From assembly GCF_014303735.1 (NCBI RefSeq), contig NZ_CP060296.1, positions 2,863,501-2,927,500 on the forward strand: 64,000 bases of DNA, written 5' to 3'. The position numbers and the translations under genes are program-made. The notes under the pieces are model-generated. The model was not told the DNA's origin, did no database searches, and was given only the letters and a program-made list of their open reading frames with translations. The stretch comes from Variovorax sp. PAMC28562 (GTDB taxonomy: Bacteria; Pseudomonadota; Gammaproteobacteria; Burkholderiales; Burkholderiaceae_C). Each line of letters opens with the position of its first letter. Within the stretch, counting starts at the first letter, position 1. This document shows, piece by piece, positions 34,620-43,908 of this stretch.

Positions 34620-35349
34620 CGTGGGCCGGAACGCCGCGGGGTACAGGTCGAGCGCCGACGTCGGCACCGACGCTGGAAGGCAGCGGCAACACATCCAGCA
34701 CCTTGCGCCAGAGTTGCGACCATTGCGGCCAGTCGTGTCCGCCTTCCGTCGTGAACACGCGGTCTCGCGGCAGCGCATCGGCCAGCAGCCGGTGGTTCGA
34801 AGCGAAGCGGTCCGCCAAGCCGAAGCCGAGGTAGAGCGGCGGCAGCTTTTCGGCAGATTTCGCGCTGGCATATTGCTGCAGCCAAGGCCAGAGTTGGCGG
34901 TCGACTTCCTCGTCGGGCGCGGGGCCTGTCGGGGCTTTCCAAGCGCGCAGACCACCGGCTTTGTGAATCTCCGCACCCAGCGGGCGTCGGCCGAGGTATG
35001 GCGCCAGCGCCACGATGCCGTCGACGGCACCAGGGCGGGCCAGCTCATGAATCAACGCCCCGAAACCGCCGATCGAGATTCCGACCAGCCAGAGCGATTT
35101 GTATCCGGCAGCGCGTTGTGGCGCGAGCACGTCGGTATGCAGGCGCTCGATGAACGTCTGGTCGTAGTAGTACGAAACGTTGGCGTCGACCAACAAGACG
35201 TCCGCCGCCAGATTGCGTTCCTGGACAGCGCTGACAAACCCCTCCCGCTCGAACGCGTCGGGTTGCAAAAATGCCCCCGGCAAGAACACCAGTAGGGTGT
35301 CTGAGGGCGTATTGCCATTGACCAATTTCAAGTGCGTTTCCATCGTCAT
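34582..35349 (-). CDS. Alpha/beta hydrolase
   Basis: 255 aa from [12 protein letters not shown]; ATGs 8 codons upstream and 2 codons downstream are alternatives. Alpha/beta hydrolase fold with an oxyanion-loop [13 protein letters not shown], nucleophile elbow [10 protein letters not shown] (Ser near residue 92), a late Asp in LGFGLADRF and a His in EGGHDWPQW near 215, giving a plausible Ser-Asp-His triad. The substrate is unknown. The C-terminus runs 38 bp into tsaD on the opposite strand, so one or both ends are unusually constrained. Confidence 0.82.
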   Translation of the reverse strand: MTMETHLKLVNGNTPSDTLLVFLPGAFLQPDAFEREGFVSAVQERNLAADVLLVDANVSYYYDQTFIERLHTDVLAPQRAAGYKSLWLVGISIGGFGALIHELARPGAVDGIVALAPYLGRRPLGAEIHKAGGLRAWKAPTGPAPDEEVDRQLWPWLQQYASAKSAEKLPPLYLGFGLADRFASNHRLLADALPRDRVFTTEGGHDWPQWSQLWRKVLDVLPLPSSVGADVGARPVPRGVPAHATWSATPLAIAA

Positions 35350-35474
35350 CCCGATAGTCGCAAACCGTTGCAAACCTGAAGGCCCGCTGAACGTGCTCGC
35401 GACGATGTAAGAGAAAAGTCTGTAAAAACATCAACTTTCGTGATGTTCTTCGCACTAATTGTGAGTTCGGAAAC

Positions 35475-35505
35475 AAAAAAGGTCGGAAACAAAAAGTCAC
35501 CGACC
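35475..35505 (-). terminator. Intrinsic terminator of the 6S-like RNA
   Basis: Minus strand GGTCGG, 13-nt loop, CCGACC, then TTTTTTG. It lies 19 bp after the end of the structured RNA and cannot serve any minus-strand protein gene, as none lies between it and the next plus-strand start. Confidence 0.7.
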
Positions 35506-35523
35506 CGTTTGGTAGGGGGCTAA

Positions 35524-35701
35524 GACCCCGCCGTTACTTGGTTTGAAGCTCTGTGACGTTGTTCGCAGGCAACAATAATTTTCTGAGCTTTAGAAGCAGC
35601 ACGCCGTTTCCAGTCTGTCTCGTTCGACGTTGACAGGGCGACGGGCAACGCTGAACAGGCGCACTGGGAGAAAAGCCACGGGTGGTGTGAACGGCGGGGT
35701 C
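35524..35701 (-). ncRNA. ssrS: Candidate 6S RNA
   Basis: 178-nt segment whose ends form a perfect 12-bp stem (GACCCCGCCGTT / AACGGCGGGGTC). Inside, a long imperfect hairpin (with CTGTC/GACAG near its tip) is separated from the closing stem by a large unpaired region, and the 3' side of that bubble has a small hairpin (TTGTT-GCCTGCG-AACAA), as in E. coli 6S. A T-tailed terminator follows on the minus strand only, which sets the strand. A TTGAAT box with a poor -10 lies upstream. 6S RNA binds sigma-70 RNA polymerase. Identity rests on architecture, not on alignment. Confidence 0.55.
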
Positions 35702-35793
35702 AAGAAACGTGTGTCCCGTACACTGCGCGGCCTTTCAATTCAAGAGTGCCGCTTGCCACTTCATCCAGGCACCGCGCCACGCGTTTCAAGACA

Positions 35794-37092
35794 ATGAACT
35801 CCCGCTTTATTTGGCGCCGCAAGGCCTTGAAATTCAGCACGCTGGCGCTGTGCGCGTCGACATTGCTGTCGGCTGTTTCGCTGGTTCGCGCGCAGTCTCC
35901 GGCACCGATTCGTATCGCATTGATCGAGAGCCTCAGCGGCCCGTTCGCAAACACCGGCGAAGCCGTCTCTCGCAACCTGCTGTGGGCTGTCGAACGCGTC
36001 AACGCACGCGGTGGCATTCCGCTGCCGGGCGGTGCGCGAATGCTCCAACTCGATCGCTACGACAGCAAGGGCCAGAACGAAGAAGCACTGTCGGCGTTGC
36101 GCGCGGCCATGGACAACGGCGCTCGCGTCGTGATGCAGGGCAACTCGTCTGCCACTGCGGCGGCGCTGGTCGATGCCATCGACAAGAACAACGAGCGCGA
36201 TCCTTCGAAACGCGTGCTGTTCCTCAACTATTCGGCGGTCGATCCGGTGCTGACCAACGAGCGCTGCAGCTTCTGGCACTTTCGCTTCGACGCGCACGCC
36301 GACATGCGCGTTGCTGCCTTGATGGACGTGGTGAAAGACGATCAGGACGTCAAGCGTGTCTACTTGATCGGCCAGGACTACAGCTTCGGCCAGGCGGTGT
36401 TGCGCGAGAGCCGGCGACAACTGGGTCTCCAGCGCCCCGATGTGCAGATCGTGGGCGATGAACTGCACCCGATGGGCCGCGTGAAAGACTTCGCGCCCTA
36501 TGCGGTGAAGATCAAGTCGAGTGGGGCACAAGCGGTGATCACAGGCAATTGGGGGAATGACCTCACCTTGCTGGTGAAGGCGGCGCGCGAGGTCGGCTAC
36601 GAGGGCAAGTTCTACACGTTCTATGGCAACGCACTCGGTGCGCCGGCTGCCATCGGGGATGCGGGCGTCGGCCGCGTGCTCGCCGTTGCGGACTGGCTGC
36701 CGAATGTGCCGACGCCGGAGTCGGCAACGTTCTACCGTGCGTTCAGGCAGCGCTTTCCGAATCCGACCGATGACTATGTGCATATGCGGATGCAACTGAT
36801 GATCGAAGCGCTGGCCAAGGCCGTCGAACAGGCCGGCAGCGTCGAGGCCATGCCGGTCGCGCAGAAGCTGGAGCAGGCCAACGTCAGCCTCGCGGGTCGC
36901 AGCGGTCGCATGCGTGCGAGCGACCATCAGTTCCAGCAGTCGCTGGTCGTCGGCATGATGGACCGTCTGGGCGCGCCGGGTGTCCCGTTCGATGTCGAAG
37001 GCTCGGGCTACGGTTTTCGCGTCGTGAAGAACATCGACGCCGCGCGCGCCGAGCTGCCGACCACCTGCAAAATGCAGCGGCCTGAACGCTGA
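35794..37092 (+). CDS. Branched-chain amino acid-type ABC transporter substrate-binding protein
   Basis: 432 aa from MNSRFIWRRKALK; the longer ORF lacks an RBS. A signal peptide with a basic start and hydrophobic core ends near SLVRAQS (about residue 34). Periplasmic-binding-protein type I fold (LivK/AmiC class): IRIALIESLSGPFANTGEAV, then VVMQGNSSATAAALVDAI and VYLIGQDYSFGQAVLRE. The ligand is unknown. No permease or ATPase genes are nearby, so it must work with components encoded elsewhere or act in signalling. Confidence 0.88.
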   Translation: MNSRFIWRRKALKFSTLALCASTLLSAVSLVRAQSPAPIRIALIESLSGPFANTGEAVSRNLLWAVERVNARGGIPLPGGARMLQLDRYDSKGQNEEALSALRAAMDNGARVVMQGNSSATAAALVDAIDKNNERDPSKRVLFLNYSAVDPVLTNERCSFWHFRFDAHADMRVAALMDVVKDDQDVKRVYLIGQDYSFGQAVLRESRRQLGLQRPDVQIVGDELHPMGRVKDFAPYAVKIKSSGAQAVITGNWGNDLTLLVKAAREVGYEGKFYTFYGNALGAPAAIGDAGVGRVLAVADWLPNVPTPESATFYRAFRQRFPNPTDDYVHMRMQLMIEALAKAVEQAGSVEAMPVAQKLEQANVSLAGRSGRMRASDHQFQQSLVVGMMDRLGAPGVPFDVEGSGYGFRVVKNIDAARAELPTTCKMQRPER

Positions 37093-37148
37093 AATCAAGC
37101 GATCGATCACCGGCAGTCAACGAATCTCCACAGGGCAGGAATCAACAC

Positions 37149-38309
37149 ATGCGCAAAGCAATCCAGAACCTCGAAGCCTCCAAGATTCGCGAAGTCGCCA
37201 ACGCCGGACTCGGCCGCGACGACGTGCTGGCCTTCTGGTTCGGCGAGAGCGACGAAGTCACGCCGGAGGTGATCCGTCAGGCGGCGATCGATTCGATCAA
37301 CGGCGGTGAAACGTTTTATGCGCACAACCTCGGGTTGCCCGAATTGCGCGCGGCGGTTGCTCGCTACACCAGCGCGATGCACCCCGCGGTCGATGCATCG
37401 CGCATCGCGATCACGTCCGGCGGCGTCAATGCGCTGATGCTGGCGGTGCAGGCACTCGTCGATGCAGGCGATGAGGTGGTCGCAGTGACGCCGGTCTGGC
37501 CGAATCTGACGGCGCAGCCTGCCATCCTCGGCGCCAACGTTGTCTGCGTGCCGCTGGTGCCGGTGCAAGGCGAGTGGACGCTCGATCTCGACAAGCTTCG
37601 CACTGCCATCACATCGAAGACCAAGCTGCTGATCGTCAATGCGCCGAACAACCCGACCGGCTGGACCATGAGCCGTGCCGAGCAGCAGGCCGTTCTCGAT
37701 CATTGCCGCGAGACAGGCACATGGATCCTTGCCGACGAGGTGTACGAGCGCCTCTACTACGAACCGACGCCGAATGGCTGCGCCCCCAGTTTTCTCGACA
37801 TCTCGGTGCCCGACGACCGACTCGTGGTGGCGCACAGTTTTTCCAAGAGCTTTCTCATGACCGGTTGGCGTCTCGGTTGGCTCGTAATGCCCCCCGAAAT
37901 GGTGGACGGCATGGGCAAGCTGATCGAATTCAACACTTCGTGCGCCAGTGTCTTCACCCAGCGCGCCGGCGTCGCAGCCATCGAGCACGGGAACGACATC
38001 ACGCCACGGGTGGTTGCGCACCTGAAGCTGTGCCGCGACACGCTGGTGCCGTTGCTGGCGGCGGTGCCCGGCGTCAACGTCGCCGCGGCCAAGGGCGGCA
38101 TGTACGCGTTCTTCCAACTCGAAGGCTTTGGCGACTCCCTGCAAGTCGCCAAGCGCCTCGTCGTAGAAGCGGGTCTGGGCCTGGCGCCCGGCAACGCCTT
38201 TGCCCCCGAAGCCCAAGGCTGGCTCCGCTGGTGCTTCGCGTCCAAAGACCCCGCTCGCCTGGTCCAAGGGGTAGACCGGCTAAAAACCTGGGTGGCCGCC
38301 CAAAAGTAG
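37149..38309 (+). CDS. Pyridoxal-phosphate aminotransferase (class I/II)
   Basis: 386 aa, fold-type I aspartate/aromatic aminotransferase family. Substrate-side N-terminus LAFWFGESDEVTP, cofactor region TSGGVNALMLAVQA, NAPNNPTGW with the conserved Asn, ADEVYERL with the Asp, and the PLP lysine K233 in SFSKSFLMTGWRLG. The Arg binding the substrate carboxylate is expected near the C-terminus (LRWCFAS). It is cytoplasmic. The precise amino donor cannot be assigned. It follows the substrate-binding protein by 56 bp in the same direction. Confidence 0.9.
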   Translation: MRKAIQNLEASKIREVANAGLGRDDVLAFWFGESDEVTPEVIRQAAIDSINGGETFYAHNLGLPELRAAVARYTSAMHPAVDASRIAITSGGVNALMLAVQALVDAGDEVVAVTPVWPNLTAQPAILGANVVCVPLVPVQGEWTLDLDKLRTAITSKTKLLIVNAPNNPTGWTMSRAEQQAVLDHCRETGTWILADEVYERLYYEPTPNGCAPSFLDISVPDDRLVVAHSFSKSFLMTGWRLGWLVMPPEMVDGMGKLIEFNTSCASVFTQRAGVAAIEHGNDITPRVVAHLKLCRDTLVPLLAAVPGVNVAAAKGGMYAFFQLEGFGDSLQVAKRLVVEAGLGLAPGNAFAPEAQGWLRWCFASKDPARLVQGVDRLKTWVAAQK

Positions 38310-38344
38310 AGCAGGCATCGAAGCAGCCGTCTGGCGCCGGCCGC

Positions 38345-38458
38345 AGGCCTGGCGCCCGTTGGTGAAACACCGCGGAACTGGCTTCGCCAGGCCGCCGGTG
38401 TTGCCCCCGGCCAGGGGGTGGGAGCGCTACACGAAGTGAGCGCGACCTGGGGGCGAGC
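38345..38458. repeat. GC-rich intergenic repeat-like segment before rpsO
   Basis: A non-coding stretch rich in palindromic bits (GCGGAACTGGCTTCGCCAGG, CCCCCGGCCAGGGGG, GCGCTACACGAAGTGAGCGC). The wording resembles short dispersed intergenic repeats seen in Comamonadaceae genomes; only one copy is in this window, so repetition is inferred from memory, not shown here. Confidence 0.35.
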
Positions 38459-38464
38459 TATAAT
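38459..38464 (+). promoter_or_regulatory. -10 box of the rpsO promoter
   Basis: Consensus TATAAT, 116 bp before the rpsO ATG, at the very edge of the GC-rich repeat-like segment. The -35 position (about 38436-38441) reads GTGAGC, a poor match. A leader of about 110 nt would result. Confidence 0.55.
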
Positions 38465-38579
38465 CCCACGGCTTTGCATGCCGCAAGGCGCACGGTGCGT
38501 GCAGTTCCAGCGCACACCGCAAGTCAAACACTCCGGGCAGGCCTTTGGGCTGGTCGGGATCGGAACAAGGAAATATCAA

Positions 38580-38846
38580 ATGATCGCAGCCTCCATCAAG
38601 GCCGAAGTCGTCAAAGACAACGCCCGCGCCGCCAACGACACCGGAAGTCCTGAAGTGCAAGTCGCGCTGCTGACCGCCCGTATCAACGAGCTCACACCCC
38701 ACTTCAAGACGCACGCCAAGGACCATCATGGTCGCCGTGGTCTGCTGCGCATGGTGAGCCGCCGACGCAAGCTCCTCGACTATCTGAAGTCGAAGGATGC
38801 CGCACGTTACACCGCGCTGATTGCCAAGCTGGGTCTGCGCAAGTAA
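38580..38846 (+). CDS. rpsO: 30S ribosomal protein S15
   Basis: 88 aa, standard S15 length; the ORF extends 54 codons upstream but the ATG after AACAAGGAAATATCAA fits the family start. Conserved [28 protein letters not shown] and [13 protein letters not shown]. It is a primary 16S rRNA-binding protein of the platform. Conserved rpsO-pnp order follows. Confidence 0.97.
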   Translation: MIAASIKAEVVKDNARAANDTGSPEVQVALLTARINELTPHFKTHAKDHHGRRGLLRMVSRRRKLLDYLKSKDAARYTALIAKLGLRK

Positions 38847-38860
38847 GCCGAATCGCATGC

Positions 38861-38900
38861 AAAAACGCCTGAGTTAGCACGACTAGCTCAGGCGTTTTTT
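38861..38900 (+). terminator. Intrinsic terminator after rpsO
   Basis: Long near-perfect stem (AAAAACGCCTGAGTTAG / CTAGCTCAGGCGTTTTTT, one wobble) with a CACGA loop and a six-T tail, 14 bp after the rpsO stop. The A-rich left arm makes it potentially bidirectional. Some readthrough to pnp is expected as in other bacteria. Confidence 0.9.
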
Positions 38901-38946
38901 GCTTCGCGAATCGATTCAGGAGTGCCGAAACAGAGCGAAGCTGTGT

Positions 38947-38983
38947 CATTCCACTGAAGTTCCAGCCGAGCTTCACTGGAATG
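38947..38983 (+). other. Hairpin in the pnp leader, possible RNase III site
   Basis: Inverted repeat CATTCCACTGAAG / CTTCACTGGAATG (12 of 13 paired) with an 11-nt loop between rpsO and pnp. In E. coli a leader duplex here is cut by RNase III and lets PNPase repress its own synthesis. A second perfect stem (CGAACCC-GTGT-GGGTTCG, 39015-39032) lies just before the RBS. Confidence 0.5.
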
Positions 38984-39054
38984 GCATCGTGTTCTGAGAA
39001 GCGCTCCCTCCCGGCGAACCCGTGTGGGTTCGTCAGCTAAAACAGGAGTAAGAC

Positions 39055-41355
39055 ATGAGCCTCTTCAACAAAGTCACCAAGTCGTTCCAATGGGGCGACA
39101 AGACCGTCATTCTGGAAACCGGTGAGATCGCCCGCCAGGCTGGCGGCGCAGTCATCGTCGACATCGAAGGCACCGTGATCCTGGCGACCGTGGTCGCTTC
39201 CAAGTCGGCCAAGCCCGGCCAGGATTTCTTCCCGCTGACCGTCGACTACATCGAGAAGACCTACGCTGCGGGCAAGATCCCCGGCAGCTTCTTCAAGCGC
39301 GAAGCCAAGCCAAGCGAACACGAAACGCTGACCAGCCGCCTGATCGACCGCCCGATCCGCCCGCTGTTTCCGGAAGGCTTTTTGAACGAAGTGCACGTGG
39401 TCATCCACACGCTGTCGCTCAACCCTGAAATCGACGCCGATATCGCTGCCATGATCGGCGTCAGCGCCGCGCTGTCGATTTCCGGTATTCCTTTCAGCGG
39501 ACCGATCGGCGCCGCACGTGTCGGCTACATCAACGGCCAGTACGTGCTGAACCCGGGTCAGACAGCACGCAAGGATTCGCTGATGGATCTGGTCGTCGCC
39601 GGCACCGAAGCCGCTGTGTTGATGGTCGAGTCGGAAGCCAAGCAACTGTCCGAGGAAATCATGCTCGGTGGCGTTGTGTTCGGGCATGAGCAGGCCAACA
39701 TCGCAATCAATGCGATTCACGAACTGGTGCGTGACGCCGGTAAGCCGATGTGGGACTGGACGGCACCCGCCGAGGACGAAGCCTTCGTCTCGAAGGTCAA
39801 GGGTCTGGCCGAAGAAAAACTGCGCGCGGTCTATCAGATCCGCAGCAAGCAAGCGCGTACGCAAGCGCTGCGCGAAGCGAACGCCAGTGTCATGGCATCG
39901 CTGAAGGCGAGCGGCGAACCGTTCGATGCCGGCAAGGTCAACGACTTGTTGTTTTCTATCGAATCGAAGATCGTTCGCAGCCAGATCCTGTCGGGTGAAC
40001 CCCGCATCGACGGTCGCGACACGCGCACCGTGCGCCCGATCGAAATTCGTAACTCGGTGCTGCCGCGCACGCACGGCTCGGCCTTGTTCACCCGTGGTGA
40101 GACGCAGGCGCTGGTCATCACGACGCTGGGCACCGAACGCGATGCACAGCGCATCGACGCGCTGGCCGGCGAGTACGAAGACCGCTTCCTGTTCCACTAC
40201 AACATGCCTCCCTTCGCCACCGGCGAAACCGGCCGCATGGGTTCGACCAAGCGCCGCGAAATCGGTCACGGCCGTTTGGCCAAGCGTGCGCTCGCCGCGA
40301 TGCTGCCGACCAAGGAAGAATTTCCGTACACCATTCGCGTGGTCTCGGAAATCACGGAATCGAACGGTTCGTCGTCGATGGCTTCGGTCTGCGGCGGCTG
40401 CCTGTCGATGATGGATGCCGGCGTGCCGATGAAGGCGCACGTCGCCGGCATCGCCATGGGCCTGATCAAGGAAGACAACCGCTTCGCGGTGCTGACCGAC
40501 ATCCTGGGCGATGAAGATCATCTGGGCGACATGGACTTCAAGGTGGCCGGCACGACCAACGGCATCACCGCGCTGCAGATGGACATCAAGATCCAAGGCA
40601 TCACCAAGGAAATCATGCAGGTTGCACTGGCGCAAGCCAAGGAAGCGCGCATGCACATCCTGGGCAAGATGCAGGAAGCGATGGGCGAAGCCAAGACCGA
40701 AATTTCGAGCTTTGCACCGCGCCTCATGACCCTCAAGATCAACCCGGAAAAAATCCGCGATGTGATCGGCAAAGGCGGCGCTGTCATCCGCGGCCTGCAG
40801 GAAGAAACCGGGACGCAGATCAGCATCGACGAAGACGGCACCATCACGATCGCTTCGACCGATCCGGCCAAGGCCGAAGAAGCGAAGAAGCGCATCGAAC
40901 AGATCACCGCTGAAGTCGAAATCGGCAAGATCTACGAAGGCCCGGTCACCAAAATTCTGGACTTCGGTGCGCTCATCAACCTGCTTCCGGGCAAGGATGG
41001 CTTGCTGCATATCAGCCAGATCGCGCACGAACGCGTCGAGCGAGTGCAGGACTACTTGACCGAAGGCCAGATCGTCAAAGTCAAGGTGTTGGAGACCGAC
41101 GAAAAGGGTCGCGTCAAGCTGTCGATGAAGGCACTGACGGAGCGTCCGGCTGGCATGGAGTTCCAGGAACGCGCGCCGCGTGAAGACCGTGGTGGCGAGC
41201 GCCGCGAGCGCTCCGACCGTGGTGACCGCGGTGGTGACCGTGGTGAGCGTCAGCCGCGTTTCAACAACGAGCAGCGCAACGAGCCGCGCAGCGACTCGCG
41301 CAATGACCAGCCGGCGCCTGTCGCCGAGCAAGCACCTCGCGAATCGCAAGAGTGA
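39055..41355 (+). CDS. pnp: Polyribonucleotide nucleotidyltransferase (PNPase)
   Basis: 766 aa, phosphorolytic 3'-5' exoribonuclease and degradosome component. Two RNase PH-like domains (about 10-230 and 325-545) flank an alpha-helical domain; then a KH domain ([17 protein letters not shown], about 565-620) and an S1 domain ([16 protein letters not shown], about 625-695). Catalytic-region FFPLTVDY and [14 protein letters not shown] are present. The C-terminal 70 residues are Arg/Asp/Gly-rich with DRGG/RGER repeats, an extension likely for RNA or protein contacts. RBS ACAGGAGTAAGAC. Confidence 0.97.
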   Translation: MSLFNKVTKSFQWGDKTVILETGEIARQAGGAVIVDIEGTVILATVVASKSAKPGQDFFPLTVDYIEKTYAAGKIPGSFFKREAKPSEHETLTSRLIDRPIRPLFPEGFLNEVHVVIHTLSLNPEIDADIAAMIGVSAALSISGIPFSGPIGAARVGYINGQYVLNPGQTARKDSLMDLVVAGTEAAVLMVESEAKQLSEEIMLGGVVFGHEQANIAINAIHELVRDAGKPMWDWTAPAEDEAFVSKVKGLAEEKLRAVYQIRSKQARTQALREANASVMASLKASGEPFDAGKVNDLLFSIESKIVRSQILSGEPRIDGRDTRTVRPIEIRNSVLPRTHGSALFTRGETQALVITTLGTERDAQRIDALAGEYEDRFLFHYNMPPFATGETGRMGSTKRREIGHGRLAKRALAAMLPTKEEFPYTIRVVSEITESNGSSSMASVCGGCLSMMDAGVPMKAHVAGIAMGLIKEDNRFAVLTDILGDEDHLGDMDFKVAGTTNGITALQMDIKIQGITKEIMQVALAQAKEARMHILGKMQEAMGEAKTEISSFAPRLMTLKINPEKIRDVIGKGGAVIRGLQEETGTQISIDEDGTITIASTDPAKAEEAKKRIEQITAEVEIGKIYEGPVTKILDFGALINLLPGKDGLLHISQIAHERVERVQDYLTEGQIVKVKVLETDEKGRVKLSMKALTERPAGMEFQERAPREDRGGERRERSDRGDRGGDRGERQPRFNNEQRNEPRSDSRNDQPAPVAEQAPRESQE

Positions 41356-41452
41356 GAAGGGCGAGGCGGTGTTGGCTCTGGAGCCACTGCCGCTGCCTTC
41401 TCACGGTAGCCCGCGCCTGTCCACAAGGCAGACGCTGCAGCCTGGAAAGATC

Positions 41453-42451
41453 ATGAAAGCCATTGAAATCAGTTCGTACGGCGCCCCCGAGGTGCTGCGC
41501 GTGGTGGAACGCCCTGAGCCGGTGGCCGGCGCGGGCGAACTGCTGATTCGCGTGGTCGCGAGCGGCGTCAACCGGCCCGACGTGTTGCAACGTACGGGTC
41601 ACTATCCAGTGCCGCCCGGTGCGTCCGATCTGCCGGGCCTCGAATTGGCGGGGCGCATCCTCTCGGGCGATCCCGAAGCGATGGCCGAGGCAGGCTTTGC
41701 TATCGGCGATGCCGTTTGCGCACTCGTAGCGGGCGGCGGCTACGCTGAATATTGCGTCGCGCCGATAGCGCAATGCCTCCCGGTGCCAACGGGCTGGAGC
41801 GAAGTAGACGCTGCGTCTTTGCCTGAAACCTTCTTCACCGTGTGGAGCAATGTGTTCGACCGCGGCCGGCTGCAAAAGGGCGAAACTTTGTTGATTCAGG
41901 GCGGTTCGAGCGGCATTGGCGTCACGGCGATTCAGATTGCCAAGGCGTTTGGTGCAACCGTCATCGTCACGGCTGGCAGCGATGAAAAGTGTGCCGCCTG
42001 CCGGACGCTGGGCGCGGACCACGCTATCAACTACAAGACCACCGACTTCGTGGCAGAGGTGAAGGCGATCACGGGCGGCAGGGGGGTCGATGTCGTTCTC
42101 GACATGGTCGCCGGCAGCTATGTAGCGCGCGAGATCGAGTGCATGGCCGAAGACGGCCGTCTCGTGATGATCGCGGTACAAGGAGGCGTGAACAGCGAGT
42201 TCAATGCAGGCCTCGTGCTGCGCCGTCGGCTAACCGTAACCGGTTCGACATTGCGACCGCGGCCGATCGCCTTTAAGGGTGCCATCGCCAAGTCGCTGCG
42301 CGAAAAGGTCTGGCCGTTGCTCGAATCTGGCGCAATCAGGCCTGTCATTCACAGCACTTTTGCCGCTGTTGGCGAACCGAGTGGCGCTGCGCAGGCTCAT
42401 ACGTTGATGGAATCGAACCAGCACATCGGCAAGATCGTGTTGACGTGGTGA
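41453..42451 (+). CDS. NAD(P)H:quinone oxidoreductase, zinc-independent MDR family
   Basis: 332 aa from [14 protein letters not shown]; the longer ORF runs back into pnp. Medium-chain dehydrogenase/reductase of the QOR/TP53I3 (PIG3) type: GroES-like N-terminal domain with [17 protein letters not shown] and [11 protein letters not shown], then a Rossmann domain with [21 protein letters not shown] near residue 145. No catalytic zinc Cys ligands are seen. It probably reduces quinones or reactive carbonyls with NADPH. It overlaps the possible upstream GTG start of tpiA. Confidence 0.9.
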   Translation: MKAIEISSYGAPEVLRVVERPEPVAGAGELLIRVVASGVNRPDVLQRTGHYPVPPGASDLPGLELAGRILSGDPEAMAEAGFAIGDAVCALVAGGGYAEYCVAPIAQCLPVPTGWSEVDAASLPETFFTVWSNVFDRGRLQKGETLLIQGGSSGIGVTAIQIAKAFGATVIVTAGSDEKCAACRTLGADHAINYKTTDFVAEVKAITGGRGVDVVLDMVAGSYVAREIECMAEDGRLVMIAVQGGVNSEFNAGLVLRRRLTVTGSTLRPRPIAFKGAIAKSLREKVWPLLESGAIRPVIHSTFAAVGEPSGAAQAHTLMESNQHIGKIVLTW

Positions 42452-42456
42452 ATGCG

Positions 42457-43209
42457 ATGACGAAACACACCAAGTTGATTGCCGGTAATTGGAAGATGAA
42501 CGGTGGCCTCGATGTCAACGAGACGTTGGTGCGCGCGCTTCTGCAAGGCCTTGGCAATATCGAATGCGATGTGGCGCTTTGCGCTCCGGCGCCATACTTT
42601 GCGCAAGTGCAGTCGTTGATCGCCGGCTCGAAGCTCGCTTTGGGCGCGCAAGACATCTCTGCGCATGCTCAGGGCGCTTTCACCGGTGAGCAATCGGCCG
42701 CGATGCTGAAAGAGTTCGGCGTTCGCTATGCGATCGTCGGCCACTCGGAGCGTCGGCAATACCACGGTGAAACTGACGAAGTCGTTGCCGCAAAGGCAGC
42801 GGCAGCGCTGGCCAACGGCATCACGCCGATCATCTGCGTCGGCGAAACGTTGACGCAGCGCGAAGCAGGCCAAACCGAGGAAGTCGTCAAGCGACAGCTG
42901 GCCGCAGTGATCCATGTGAACGGGCATTGCATCAGCGAAATCGTCGTAGCGTACGAGCCCGTATGGGCTATCGGTACAGGCAAGACCGCGTCGCCCCAAC
43001 AAGCGCAAGCGGTACATGCGGTGTTGCGTGCGCAGTTGCACCACGCGGCCAGTGAACACGCTGCCGGCATCCGCATCCTTTACGGCGGCAGCATGAACGC
43101 AGCGAACGCTGCAGAACTGCTCGCGCAAGCTGACATCGACGGCGGCCTCATCGGCGGCGCATCGCTCAAGGCCCCTGACTTTTTGCAAATCATTGCCGCA
43201 GCCGCCTGA
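42457..43209 (+). CDS. tpiA: Triosephosphate isomerase
   Basis: 250 aa from [16 protein letters not shown]; a GTG four codons earlier overlaps the previous gene and is less likely. It interconverts dihydroxyacetone phosphate and glyceraldehyde 3-phosphate. Active-site residues are in NWKMN (Lys), VGHSERR (His) and [11 protein letters not shown] (Glu), with phosphate-binding YGGSMN and [12 protein letters not shown]-barrel, cytoplasmic dimer. The tpiA-secG-tRNA-nuo order is typical of Burkholderiales. Confidence 0.97.
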   Translation: MTKHTKLIAGNWKMNGGLDVNETLVRALLQGLGNIECDVALCAPAPYFAQVQSLIAGSKLALGAQDISAHAQGAFTGEQSAAMLKEFGVRYAIVGHSERRQYHGETDEVVAAKAAAALANGITPIICVGETLTQREAGQTEEVVKRQLAAVIHVNGHCISEIVVAYEPVWAIGTGKTASPQQAQAVHAVLRAQLHHAASEHAAGIRILYGGSMNAANAAELLAQADIDGGLIGGASLKAPDFLQIIAAAA

Positions 43210-43238
43210 GCGCGCTGCAACCCCTGGAGTAAGAACGA

Positions 43239-43637
43239 ATGAACATAGTCCTCAATCTTTTGGTCGGCGTGCAGATGCTGTCGGCGCTCGTGATGATTGG
43301 CCTCATCCTGATTCAACATGGCAAGGGCGCCGACATGGGCGCGGCCTTTGGCAGCGGCAGTGCCGGCAGCCTCTTCGGCGCCAGCGGAAGTGCGAACTTT
43401 CTTTCGCGCACTACGGCTGTGCTTGCTGCGGTCTTCTTCGTGTGCACCTTGCTGTTGGCTTATTTCAGCCACGCGCGTCCCACTGGCGGTGATAGTTTGC
43501 TGGAGCGCGCTGCGATCGGCGCACCTGCTGCACCGGCGGCGGGCGCAGCGTCGCAGATCCCGTCGAGCAGTGCGCCTGCACCAGCATCGGCACCGGCCGC
43601 ACCGGCATCGGGCGCTGCGCAGATTCCGTCGAAGTAA
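43239..43637 (+). CDS. secG: Preprotein translocase subunit SecG
   Basis: 132 aa: two membrane helices (about residues 4-22 and 56-76) and the conserved loop LIQHGKGADMGAAFGSGSAGSLFGASGS, which is the SecG signature. It assists SecYE in export. The C-terminal 45 residues are Ala/Pro-rich, an extension common in betaproteobacterial SecG. Confidence 0.95.
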   Translation: MNIVLNLLVGVQMLSALVMIGLILIQHGKGADMGAAFGSGSAGSLFGASGSANFLSRTTAVLAAVFFVCTLLLAYFSHARPTGGDSLLERAAIGAPAAPAAGAASQIPSSSAPAPASAPAAPASGAAQIPSK

Positions 43638-43755
43638 TGATGTTGCTTTCGGTGCGACGTGCCAACAGAAAACGTTGCATTTGAGGGTAAACTCTAAAGC
43701 TGTCTGGAAAGCCAAACCTTCACGGGTTCCTCATGCCATCCGGACAGAAAAAACC

Positions 43756-43840
43756 GCGGTCGTGGTGAAATTGGTAGACACGCTATCTTGAGGGGGTAGT
43801 GGCGAAAGCTGTGCGAGTTCGAGTCTCGCCGACCGCACCA
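43756..43840 (+). tRNA. tRNA-Leu (GAG)
   Basis: 85-nt class II tRNA. Acceptor stem GCGGTCG pairs with CGACCGC; discriminator A and encoded CCA. The anticodon stem CTATC/GGTAG closes loop TTGAGGG with anticodon GAG (reads CUC/CUU). The variable arm (TGGCGAAAGCTG) and T-arm (GCGAGTTCGAGTCTCGC) are intact. It lies between secG and nuoA, the usual betaproteobacterial position. Confidence 0.96.
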
Positions 43841-43845
43841 AATCT

Positions 43846-43885
43846 CACCGACACGCAGCAACGACCACGTTGCGGTGTGTCGGTG
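43846..43885 (+). other. Strong hairpin between tRNA-Leu and nuoA
   Basis: Inverted repeat CACCGACACGCAGCAACG / CGTTGCGGTGTGTCGGTG (16 of 18 paired) with a 4-nt loop, six bases after the tRNA 3' end and 24 bp before nuoA. No T-run, so it is more likely a processing or stabilising element than a full terminator. Confidence 0.5.
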
Positions 43886-43908
43886 GCAAGCGGTGATAAA
43901 AACATCCG

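Larger units (their letters stand above)
35350..35793. other. 444-bp gap between hydrolase and ABC-binding protein genes
   Basis: No convincing protein gene. It holds the candidate 6S-like RNA and its terminator (separate entries). From 35350 to about 35470 nothing further is recognisable beyond probable promoter sequence for the hydrolase gene, and 35702-35793 should contain the start signals of the substrate-binding protein gene, without clear hexamers. Confidence 0.6.

Noticed and set aside
39037-41349. 770-aa minus-strand ORF covering pnp
   Set aside because: Almost exact antisense of pnp in a GC-rich gene; no recognisable domain, while the plus strand is clearly PNPase.
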